A DNA stretch of 24,900 nucleotides from NCBI GenBank assembly GCA_964610765.1, contig CAZSWS010000041.1, forward strand, positions 1-24,900, in the 5' to 3' direction. Source of the DNA: CAZSWS01 sp964610765. Lineage in GTDB: Bacteria > Bacteroidota > Bacteroidia > Bacteroidales > Tannerellaceae. The notes below the pieces were generated by a model. That model did not search any database, was not told the DNA's origin, and saw only the letters and a program-made list of their open reading frames with translations. The translations under genes were made by a program, and so were the position numbers. This document shows, piece after piece, positions 17,072 through 23,334 of this stretch (positions are counted from its first letter, which is position 1; each line of letters starts with the position of its first letter).

Positions 17072-17995
17072 TTAGAATAGTTTAACAAACAAGATATAAG
17101 ATATATACCTAATTTTATACTTCAAAGATTGAAGTTTAGTTTTAGGATTACAAATGGATATATACACTTGATATGTTAAAAACTCCTTATAACGAACCGC
17201 CTCTTTCCTAAAGAATTTGATGTATTTATTTTTTTGATTTGTTTTTTTCGCATATGATAAAAGATCTAAACAAAACCGATAATATATACGAGGATTTATA
17301 TCTTTATAATATCTTTTTGCAAAAATCTCATAGGAATTACAATCAACATTGCTTGATAGAGAATCACTGTAAGCATAGTATGCAACGCTTGGCTCTATCT
17401 TTGGAATCATTTTGTATTTTTTACTAAATCTAATAACAAAATCATAATCCTGATGGCTAATTAAGTCAGGATCCCATAAAACATCTTTTGATGACTGGCT
17501 GGTTGTGAAAAGTGTAGATGTTTGTGCACCAAATACAGTTGACAATAAATAGTCAGCCATAGATTCATGTCTATATAGCTCTCTAGATTGAATAAGCCTA
17601 TCCTCATGACCTTCTTTTTTAATAAACAAACTACCATAGATGCCATCTGCACCTGTCTTTTCTATCATTGATAAGCAATCCTCTATATGATTTTCAAACC
17701 ATATATCATCATTATCCAACATAGCAATATATTTTCCTGTTGCATTCTTGATTCCATAGTTACGTGCTATATTGGCATTTCCATGTTCAAGACAATACAG
17801 CCTAACCCTATTATCATTAAACTCTGCAATAATATGTTTTGGAGAAAACTCTGAACCATCATCAACTATAATTATTTCCAGATTAGCATAAGATTGTCTC
17901 AACACACTCTTTAACGCTCTTCTTAATAAATCAGTTCTATTATAGGTAGGAATTACTACTGAAACTTTATCCTCAGATACATATTGTTTAATCAT
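17072..17995 (-). CDS. Family 2 glycosyltransferase
   Basis: 307 residues with a GT-A fold. VSVVIPTYNR (11-20) is the first strand, IIIVDDGS has the nucleotide-binding Asp45-Asp46, and LDNDDIW (93-99) contains the metal-binding D-x-D. A likely catalytic-region acidic pair follows in SHQDYDF. The C-terminal ~100 residues are basic and aromatic with no TM helix. It is the first gene of the minus-strand operon with the C39 exporter and HlyD adaptor, so it may modify the exported cargo, for example its Ser/Thr-rich tail. That role is inferred only from position; cell-surface polysaccharide synthesis is the alternative. Its ATG lies only 35 bases from the TTAA target-site duplication of the IS, which separates it from the likely promoter. 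Confidence 0.85.
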   Translation of the reverse strand: MIKQYVSEDKVSVVIPTYNRTDLLRRALKSVLRQSYANLEIIIVDDGSEFSPKHIIAEFNDNRVRLYCLEHGNANIARNYGIKNATGKYIAMLDNDDIWFENHIEDCLSMIEKTGADGIYGSLFIKKEGHEDRLIQSRELYRHESMADYLLSTVFGAQTSTLFTTSQSSKDVLWDPDLISHQDYDFVIRFSKKYKMIPKIEPSVAYYAYSDSLSSNVDCNSYEIFAKRYYKDINPRIYYRFCLDLLSYAKKTNQKNKYIKFFRKEAVRYKEFLTYQVYISICNPKTKLQSLKYKIRYISYILFVKLF

Positions 17996-18030
17996 ATTTT
18001 CATAAATAAAGAAAAAAACTACTTGCTAAT

Positions 18031-18034
18031 TTAA
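18031..18034. repeat. IS target-site duplication, left copy (TTAA)
   Basis: TTAA directly abuts the left inverted repeat and is repeated at 19769-19772 next to the right inverted repeat. Removing one copy and the IS restores an uninterrupted divergent intergenic region between the GT2 and GG-leader genes. Confidence 0.8.
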
Positions 18035-19768
18035 CCTGAATTATTCATGCTAAAAAAAAGAAAAGTTCTTTATATTGCTTATTAGCAATTGGTTATATAT
18101 CTTTATGGTACCAAACAAAAAGAAAACCAAAAAAGAACTTTTCATGAACGAACATACAACAAATCGCTCACAAAACGACCTTTTCCCCGAGTTATTTTCT
18201 CTGAGTGCGGTTAATTCCAAAAAAGTAGAAGTAAGTTTCACTGCTCCTGACTTGTCTTCACAGGGCGGTCTAACACTTCTTCGAGAGTTTGACGGGCAAG
18301 TCGGTTTTATCGGTCGGCTTACCGGATGCCTTGAAGATATGCGCACTCCCCATCTTATTCGGCACAGTTATGAAGAAATGCTTAGTCAGCGTATCTTTCA
18401 AATTGCTGCCGGTTATGAAGACGGGGATGATTGTGACTTATTACGCAATGATTCTCTGTTAAAGATGTGCAGTGGTAGAAGTCCGGACTCTCCTGCGTTA
18501 GGCTCACAACCTACAATCTCTCGTTTAGAGAATGGGCGAAGTATCCGAGAGCTCTATAATATGGGCGTTTGCTTCGTAGATGAGTTTATAGCTTCTTATG
18601 GAGAAGAGCCGGAGTGTATCATACTGGATTGTGATGACAGCAATTTTAATGCTTATGGCGAACAACAGGGAATTCTGTTTAACAACTACTATGATGAGTA
18701 TTGCTATATGCCACTATTCATCTTTGAAGGAATATCAGGAAAAATGATCTTACCCTTACTCCGACCCGGCAGGCGTAATAAGTCAACCAATATATTCGGT
18801 ATTCTTCGCCGTTTAATAACAAGGATGCGTACGTGTTGGAAGAAGACTCGTTTTGTGGTTCGCGGTGATGCTCATTTCTGCTCCAAAGAGTTCATGAATT
18901 GGGCTGAAGAAAGAGATTATGTGGATTTTGTGTTTGGTTTAGCCGGTAATACAGTATTATCTGCTAAAACAAAAGAATGGGTTCAGCAGGCACAAGAGAA
19001 ATATAAGAAGACAAAAGAAGATATTCAATTCTTCCGCAGTTTTCACTATCAGGCAGGAAGTTGGAAAACCTCTCAGCGAGTGATTGTAAAGATTGAAGTA
19101 AACAGGAAAGGAATAAATATCCGATATATTGTCACAAGCTTTAAACACAACTCTTCCCGTTTTCTTTATCAGTACTCTTATTGCGGAAGAGGAACGATGG
19201 AGCTATACATCAAAGAGCTAAAATTATACTTAGCTGCTGACAGAACGTCTTGCAATAAGTTTTCAGCCAATCAATTTCGCTTATTTCTGCATGCTGCCGC
19301 TTACGTCCTCTTGCATGGAATCAAACAGGAGGTTTTCAAGGATACATACTTGTTCAATGTAAGTATACTTACTTTCCGCCAAAAGGTGCTGCTCAGTGCT
19401 GTGCATATAAAGGAAATGAAGACGAAAATAAAAATAGAATTTCACAATGAGCATCCTTTTCGAAGAGAAATAAGCTTGGCTCTTGAACGGTTAGCACTTT
19501 GGCGAGAAGCCGGATAACGCCTACTTCCCTCTCATTATAAGATGCTTTTGAAATTACTGTCCGAATCCATTCATATCGGACACACTACGTATTGCCATAC
19601 TTGAACTAAGGCAAGCCAAAAGGGAGAAATACCGCTCGTAGAGACAGAAAAAAACAAGCTTTTTCTTAGAAAAACAAGAATCTTGATAGCAAACGGAATT
19701 ATTCTAACGAAAAACCTGTCAACAGAGGTGTAAAAAATGAAAACTAAAAAGAGTATGAATAATTCAGG
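18035..19768 (+). mobile_element. IS1380-family insertion sequence, apparently complete
   Basis: A 1734-bp element. The left end CCTGAATTATTCAT (18035-18048) is repeated exactly in inverse orientation at the right end (19755-19768). The match extends to 16 of 17 bases. Both ends are flanked by TTAA (18031-18034 and 19769-19772), a 4-bp target-site duplication; TTAA targeting is characteristic of the related piggyBac elements. The single gene is a full-length transposase. A 12-bp inverted repeat (18060-18071 and 18132-18143) lies just before the favoured start codon. The 250-base tail after the gene holds a TGTCCGA/TCGGACA hairpin (19558-19564, 19576-19582), a possible terminator. Intact ends, gene and duplication suggest a recent insertion. 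Confidence 0.93.
18144..19517 (+). CDS. IS1380-family DDE transposase
   Basis: 457 residues from ATG 18144. In-frame alternatives are ATG 18105 and TTG 18075, which would add 13 or 23 residues, mostly Lys/Asn-rich or hydrophobic. The IS1380 signature is visible. IILDCDDSNFNAYGEQQG has the first catalytic Asp, among D162, D164 and D165 by this numbering. FVVRGDAHF has the second (D242). GTMELYIKELKLYLAADR supplies the Glu (E353 or E358), followed by NQFRLFLHAAAYVL. Cut-and-paste transposition with TTAA duplication is expected. No frameshift or internal stop, so it is likely functional. The 12-bp inverted repeat upstream ends exactly at this ATG and could mask it in read-through transcripts. 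Confidence 0.92.
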   Translation: MNEHTTNRSQNDLFPELFSLSAVNSKKVEVSFTAPDLSSQGGLTLLREFDGQVGFIGRLTGCLEDMRTPHLIRHSYEEMLSQRIFQIAAGYEDGDDCDLLRNDSLLKMCSGRSPDSPALGSQPTISRLENGRSIRELYNMGVCFVDEFIASYGEEPECIILDCDDSNFNAYGEQQGILFNNYYDEYCYMPLFIFEGISGKMILPLLRPGRRNKSTNIFGILRRLITRMRTCWKKTRFVVRGDAHFCSKEFMNWAEERDYVDFVFGLAGNTVLSAKTKEWVQQAQEKYKKTKEDIQFFRSFHYQAGSWKTSQRVIVKIEVNRKGINIRYIVTSFKHNSSRFLYQYSYCGRGTMELYIKELKLYLAADRTSCNKFSANQFRLFLHAAAYVLLHGIKQEVFKDTYLFNVSILTFRQKVLLSAVHIKEMKTKIKIEFHNEHPFRREISLALERLALWREAG

Positions 19769-19785
19769 TTAAAGCTTGTAAAGAT

Positions 19786-19817
19786 AAAATATAATAATCG
19801 AAAAAAAACTTCCCAAA
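19786..19817 (-). promoter_or_regulatory. Candidate native promoter of the GT2-ABC-HlyD operon, cut off by the IS
   Basis: On the minus strand, TTTG (complement of 19814-19817) is followed after 20 bases by TATATTTT (complement of 19786-19793), one mismatch from TAnnTTTG. Transcription would begin near 19780 and run directly into the IS right end, with the first gene now 1.75 kb further on. Confidence 0.45.
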
Positions 19818-19988
19818 CAGTTGTTGTTCAGCAAGAAAAAACATGAATTATTATCATATTCATGCTTTAGAGATTTCTTTATGTTTATAACAACTGAAGT
19901 TAAACACATGAGAACGAAGCAATCACTCCATATTCATGCTTTTTTTTAAAAAAGTTACACAATATGAGGGTTTTAAAAAAATATTGCA

Positions 19989-19996
19989 TATATTGT
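19989..19996 (+). promoter_or_regulatory. Weak -7 element before the GG-leader gene
   Basis: TATATTGT is one mismatch from TAnnTTTG and lies 26 bases before ATG 20023. No TTTG occurs at the -33 distance, so this promoter may be weak or activator-dependent. Confidence 0.35.
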
Positions 19997-20022
19997 CTCG
20001 CTAAATTATTTAATAATAAACT

Positions 20023-20634
20023 ATGAGAACACGAAAAAGATTAGAGAGATTAAGTATTGATTCGATACTGCTCGAAATGCCTATTATTGACAATGACCTA
20101 CTAAGAGGTATTATTGGAGGCTACAAAGATGATTGTTTTTGGAGATGCATAGCCTATATTGATAGCAACGGGGCACGCTACTCGGAAAGAGATGCAGAAT
20201 ATTATGCTGAAGCCTACTTTGGGGGTTCTGGCTCACTACATGAAACGGGTGTAGGAATGACTCAGCTTTCAATGATAGACTATATTGGCAGTTTTGGCTC
20301 ATCTTTGCATAATTCCAAGAATGCTTCAGTCCTAGTATTCGACCCAAGCGACCCCGAGACTGCAAAAGTTTTGAACAAGATAGGCTATAGTGGCGTTGAC
20401 ACAGACTTACATGCTGCAGTAGTAAAATCAGTCAATAAAGATGGCTCTGTCAATGTCATTGATCCTCAACTAAACAAAGAATACACAGTACCAGCTTCAG
20501 GAGTGCTAAATAGATCAATTATTCCTGCCTATAGCGGTTCAGGAACAGGTAGCGGTTCAGGAACAGGTAGCGGTTCAGGAACAGGTAGTGGTTCAGGAAC
20601 AGGTAGTGGTTCAGGAACAGGTAGTGGTTCTTAA
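20023..20634 (+). CDS. GG-leader secreted protein with a C39/papain-like domain and Gly/Ser/Thr repeat tail
   Basis: 203 residues without a Sec signal. The N-terminus (1-33) ends NDLLRGIIGG, a double-glycine leader with hydrophobic residues at -4 (I30), -7 (L27) and -12 (I22); cleavage after Gly33 by the neighbouring C39 exporter is expected. The mature part starts YKDDC. Cys38 and Cys42 (DCFWRC) parallel DCGPAC of C39 peptidases. GVGMTQLSMIDYIGSFG (76-92) parallels the exporter's GVSFLDISYAAEKIG. HAAVVKSVNKDGSVNVIDP gives His130 and Asp147, the usual His-to-Asp spacing. The oxyanion Gln normally six residues before Cys is absent, so activity is uncertain. Residues 171-203 are five GSGTGS repeats. 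No close family is recognised; a secreted enzyme or toxin is inferred. Confidence 0.85.
   Translation: MRTRKRLERLSIDSILLEMPIIDNDLLRGIIGGYKDDCFWRCIAYIDSNGARYSERDAEYYAEAYFGGSGSLHETGVGMTQLSMIDYIGSFGSSLHNSKNASVLVFDPSDPETAKVLNKIGYSGVDTDLHAAVVKSVNKDGSVNVIDPQLNKEYTVPASGVLNRSIIPAYSGSGTGSGSGTGSGSGTGSGSGTGSGSGTGSGS
20536..20631 (+). repeat. Five 18-bp tandem repeats encoding GSGTGS
   Basis: The unit GGTTCAGGAACAGGTAGY recurs at 20536-20553, 20554-20571, 20572-20589, 20590-20607 and 20608-20625, with a partial GGTTCT copy before the TAA. Copies differ only at the last base (C in copies 1-2, T in 3-5), so the array expanded recently. In-frame slippage would lengthen or shorten the tail without a frameshift. 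Confidence 0.95.
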
Positions 20635-20700
20635 CCTTCTTTAAATATTAGAATGAGCAACATTTATTATAAGCATAGACACTTTCTTTAAAATGTATAC

Positions 20701-20737
20701 TATATTTTGCAATAATAATAATAATAATAATAATAAT
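20701..20737 (+). repeat. (AAT)9 microsatellite directly before a start codon, with a -7-like element
   Basis: Nine perfect AAT units occupy 20711-20737 and abut ATG 20738. Just upstream, TATATTTTG (20701-20709) resembles the -7 element TAnnTTTG with one extra base. If it is used, the whole 5' leader would consist of the AAT tract. Copy-number changes would alter leader length and start-codon context but not reading frame. Confidence 0.85.
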
Positions 20738-21382
20738 ATGAAACCCCAAATACTGTTTTTCTTATTTTCACTATTCTCTTTAACTGTACAAGGACAATCA
20801 GAATGGAGTATTGATTCAATAGCTAGACATCTAGACTTTACTTACAAACCACTCCAAGGATACACACAAACGTCTGGAGAATTGATTTTCAAAACCCCAA
20901 AATATCCAGATGGGTTAGAAAGGGATTTTGGTGCTAAATGGACATCTAAGGATGATGAATGCATCGTTTTTTTAGATGATGGAGGAGCCTCAAAGAGTAT
21001 AGCTGATGGATTTCTAAACAAAATAGACAAGTCTAAAACAGAAATACATGACGCCACATATAATAGGATCAGTAATTATATGAAAATATCTAAGTTTGGT
21101 TCCACCATAACCTCTAGCCAGTTTGAAGAAATGAAAAAAAGAACGACACTTTGGACAGAAAAAAAAGCAAAAGCATGGTTCAATGCGCACCATGTTATTG
21201 AATTTCCCGGGCCAGAACAAGATGATACAATTTATGAAGAGAAATACTACTTTAGGCGATGTCTATGCATAATAAAATGGGAAAAATATATAGAAATAAA
21301 CTTTCTAGTAACTGAAAAGGGCTACAAGAATATAGATAAGTATATCAATGGAGTGAAAAAAGCGTTTTGGTTTGATGATTGA
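20738..21382 (+). CDS. Uncharacterised Sec-exported protein next to the GG-leader gene
   Basis: 214 residues from ATG 20738. An in-frame ATG at 20693 would place a nine-Asn run before the signal peptide, which is implausible. Residues 1-21 (MKPQILFFLFSLFSLTVQGQS) are a Sec signal peptide, cleaved near QGQ. The mature protein mixes alpha and beta, is rich in Lys, Asp and aromatic residues, has no lipobox and only three Cys, and shows no motif I recognise. It lies 103 bases after the GG-leader gene on the same strand and is followed by a strong hairpin. A periplasmic partner, inhibitor or immunity protein for the exported C39-like protein is a reasonable guess from position; nothing in the residues proves it. 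Confidence 0.7.
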   Translation: MKPQILFFLFSLFSLTVQGQSEWSIDSIARHLDFTYKPLQGYTQTSGELIFKTPKYPDGLERDFGAKWTSKDDECIVFLDDGGASKSIADGFLNKIDKSKTEIHDATYNRISNYMKISKFGSTITSSQFEEMKKRTTLWTEKKAKAWFNAHHVIEFPGPEQDDTIYEEKYYFRRCLCIIKWEKYIEINFLVTEKGYKNIDKYINGVKKAFWFDD

Positions 21383-21408
21383 AAAATCAATAGCAATAAA
21401 TAATAGTT

Positions 21409-21454
21409 TAACAAGTAAAACCAAGCATTTATTCTGGCTTGATTTTACTTGTTA
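21409..21454 (+). terminator. 18-bp hairpin between the secreted-protein gene and the GT gene
   Basis: The arms TAACAAGTAAAACCAAGC (21409-21426) and GCTTGATTTTACTTGTTA (21437-21454) pair over 18 bp with a single C/T mismatch and a 10-base loop. No T-run follows, so it may be an attenuator or RNA-stability element as much as a terminator. It ends 20 bases before ATG 21475. The bases ATTGAGATA/ATTGAGATA are repeated between hairpin and start codon. Confidence 0.55.
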
Positions 21455-21474
21455 TTGAGATACATTATTGAGAT

Positions 21475-22236
21475 ATGGATAACACAAAATATGATTTGAA
21501 AGATGTTACTTTTCTACTGTCAATCAAGATTGACACTATAGAGCGGCTGGAAAATATTTTAGCTGTTACAGAGTTCTTAACATCTAACTTTAACACCAAC
21601 ATTAAAGTTTGTGAAATCGCTTCTTACAATAACGAAGTTTTACAAAAGCTTTTAGATAAACAAATTGCATATACTTTTTTTGAAGACGATGACCCTATAC
21701 TTCATCGAACTAAGTACCTTAATTTGATGACAAAAACTATCAAGACACCATATGTTGCTGTATGGGATGTTGATGTACTAATTCCTATAAAGCAAATCCT
21801 TGACACAGTGAGCTTTCTACGACAAGGCATAGCAGAGGTTGTTTATCCTTACATCGATAACTTTCTAGATACGGGATTTATTCTCCGAAAACTATATCTA
21901 AAAAAAAGACAAATAGAGTTCTTGGAGAGAAATAAAGATAAAATGACAAAGCTTTATCTTCCGAATCCTGTTGGAGGAGCCTTTTTCTGCAAATTGGAAG
22001 CTTATATGGACATTGGACTGGAAAACGAAGGGTTTTATGGATGGGGGATAGAAGATGGGGAAAGATTTCATCGATGGAAAACATCAAAGTACAACATGAA
22101 AAGGCTTCAAGGCGTTCTATTTCATTTAAGTCATTCTCGAGAAATCAACAGTAAATTTCATCATAATGATCAATCTTTCATTAAACTAAGACTATTAAAC
22201 ACTTCAATAAAAAAAAGAGGCCTTCTAAATATTTAA
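21475..22236 (+). CDS. GT7-like (galactosyltransferase-type) glycosyltransferase
   Basis: 253 residues, no TM or signal peptide. AVWDVDVLIP contains a D-V-D metal-binding motif (98-100). VGGAFFCKLEAYMDIGL followed by GFYGWGIEDGERFHR (about 186-200) is the signature of the GT7 C-terminal (beta-4-galactosyltransferase-type) region, with the W-G-x-E-D motif at 190-194. HLSH (217-220) fits the conserved His after it. Related proteins transfer a sugar from a UDP-sugar in an inverting reaction. It lies 12 bases before the LanC-like gene, so the two are probably co-transcribed and may act together on the exported protein; donor and acceptor are unknown. It is the second glycosyltransferase of the cluster. 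Confidence 0.8.
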   Translation: MDNTKYDLKDVTFLLSIKIDTIERLENILAVTEFLTSNFNTNIKVCEIASYNNEVLQKLLDKQIAYTFFEDDDPILHRTKYLNLMTKTIKTPYVAVWDVDVLIPIKQILDTVSFLRQGIAEVVYPYIDNFLDTGFILRKLYLKKRQIEFLERNKDKMTKLYLPNPVGGAFFCKLEAYMDIGLENEGFYGWGIEDGERFHRWKTSKYNMKRLQGVLFHLSHSREINSKFHHNDQSFIKLRLLNTSIKKRGLLNI

Positions 22237-22248
22237 ATAAATTCAAAT

Positions 22249-23331
22249 ATGCACCTAAAAATTTGCAGAAAAATAGGCGATTTACTAATAAGTAAAAAAC
22301 AATTTGACCAGGGATTAATGAACGGAAGAGCCGGTGTTTGTATCTTCTTATATAACCTTTCGAGCAAATTATCAGATAATAAATATGCAGAGCATGCCGA
22401 TGCTTTACTAGATGGCATATACAGAAGTGCAACCTTTATCAACAACTCCTCTGTTGACATAGTCGGAATAGGCTGGTGCATTGAATACCTTATTCAGAAT
22501 GACTTTTGCGAAGGAGATACAGATGAAATATTAGAACAAATAGATAATAAAACATACAGAATATTATGTGGGCAAGAAAACATCCCTTTTAATTTAGAGC
22601 ATGGACTTCTTGGCTATTTACAATACCTAATAATGAGATTAAAAAAAAATGATGCTGAAGAAAGCAACTCCAAGGAAATAAACATAGAATTATTCAAACT
22701 TGTCATTGATAAATTAGCTCAAGTCACCCCGGAACAATTTATTAATCTAACTAAAGACATTCGATTTGCTTTATTCGATAATTTATACATTCTCTTTTTT
22801 AGCATCAACAGTGCTTTGAAATTAAAAATCTACAATGAGAAAATAGTTAACACATTAAGACAGTGGGAGTCTAGCTGGATAGCACATACACCTAGCATAC
22901 ATTTTAATCGTCTGTGCTTAGCCATACATTTATTCCAGATTAACAAAGTTCTTAAATCAAAAAAAACAGAAAATCATATTAAATGTCTATTATATTCTTT
23001 AGATATCACTGAACTAAAATCTGATATTTACTTAGGAACAATAACAAGTATTGATGCAGGATATCTAGGATTAGTTTGGGTTTTAAAAAGAAGTATAGCG
23101 TTACTTAATTCTACTTATCCTAACTATAATGACTTTCTTCCACTTATGGTTGAGATATTGGATTTATGCAATAGTAGATTATTAGCAACGCTTGATGAAA
23201 AATCGACAAATAATAGCAAATTATATGACCGCGACTTTGGGATTAAAGATGGCTGGGCTGGTGTAGGCTTGCTGCTACTATTATATCCAGACATTTTAGA
23301 GAATCAAAACGAAAAAAATCCAACACATTAG
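22249..23331 (+). CDS. LanC-like protein lacking recognisable zinc ligands
   Basis: 360 residues of alpha/alpha-barrel character with LanC-type glycine-rich motifs. GLMNGRAGVCIFLYNLS lies at about 22-38, IVGIGWCIEYLIQNDFCEGD at about 71-90, LEHGLLGYLQYL at about 116-127 and GIKDGWAGVG at 331-340. These are the inner-helix repeats of the lanthionine cyclase fold. Genuine LanC enzymes hold a zinc with two Cys and a Cys-His pair (W-C-x-G and C-H-G); neither motif is visible, so ordinary thioether cyclisation is doubtful. No dehydratase lies nearby. It follows the GT7-like gene by 12 bases. A non-cyclase role such as substrate binding for the glycosyltransferase is inference. Its stop is three bases from the convergent TolC-like gene. 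Confidence 0.75.
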   Translation: MHLKICRKIGDLLISKKQFDQGLMNGRAGVCIFLYNLSSKLSDNKYAEHADALLDGIYRSATFINNSSVDIVGIGWCIEYLIQNDFCEGDTDEILEQIDNKTYRILCGQENIPFNLEHGLLGYLQYLIMRLKKNDAEESNSKEINIELFKLVIDKLAQVTPEQFINLTKDIRFALFDNLYILFFSINSALKLKIYNEKIVNTLRQWESSWIAHTPSIHFNRLCLAIHLFQINKVLKSKKTENHIKCLLYSLDITELKSDIYLGTITSIDAGYLGLVWVLKRSIALLNSTYPNYNDFLPLMVEILDLCNSRLLATLDEKSTNNSKLYDRDFGIKDGWAGVGLLLLLYPDILENQNEKNPTH

Positions 23332-23334
23332 AGC

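Larger units (their letters stand above)
19769..20022. promoter_or_regulatory. Remaining divergent regulatory region upstream of the GG-leader gene
   Basis: This is 254 bases of very AT-rich DNA between the IS and the GG-leader gene. It contains a minus-strand promoter candidate for the export operon (19786-19817). It also holds two exact 14-bp direct repeats, CATATTCATGCTTT at 19855-19868 and 19929-19942. Their spacing is 74 bp, close to seven helical turns, so they lie on one face of the DNA. An ATGAAT/ATTCAT inverted repeat (19843-19848, 19858-19863) overlaps the first copy. A plus-strand TATATTGT -7-like element is at 19989-19996. The repeats are reasonable candidate operator sites for a shared regulator; no regulator gene is in the window. 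Confidence 0.5.

Noticed and set aside
19909..19950. A 13-codon frame starting MRTKQ upstream of the GG-leader gene, similar to the latter's first residues
   Set aside because: Too short, ends in a T-run, no GG motif; the shared ATGAGAAC is probably chance.
20536..20631. CRISPR array or non-coding repeat
   Set aside because: The 18-bp repeats have no spacers and remain in frame with the GG-leader gene up to its stop codon.
20023..20634. NlpC/P60-type cell-wall hydrolase
   Set aside because: A D-C start could fit, but the expected D-C-S-G-F motif is absent, and the H-A-A-V-V...D-P block matches C39/papain-like proteins better.
20693..20737. N-terminal extension with a poly-Asn run on the secreted orphan protein
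   Set aside because: It would bury the clear signal peptide behind 15 residues encoded mostly by the AAT microsatellite; ATG 20738 directly precedes the signal peptide.
22249..23331. Ordinary lanthipeptide biosynthesis cluster
   Set aside because: No dehydratase or short Ser/Thr/Cys-rich precursor is visible and the zinc-binding motifs of LanC are not recognisable.
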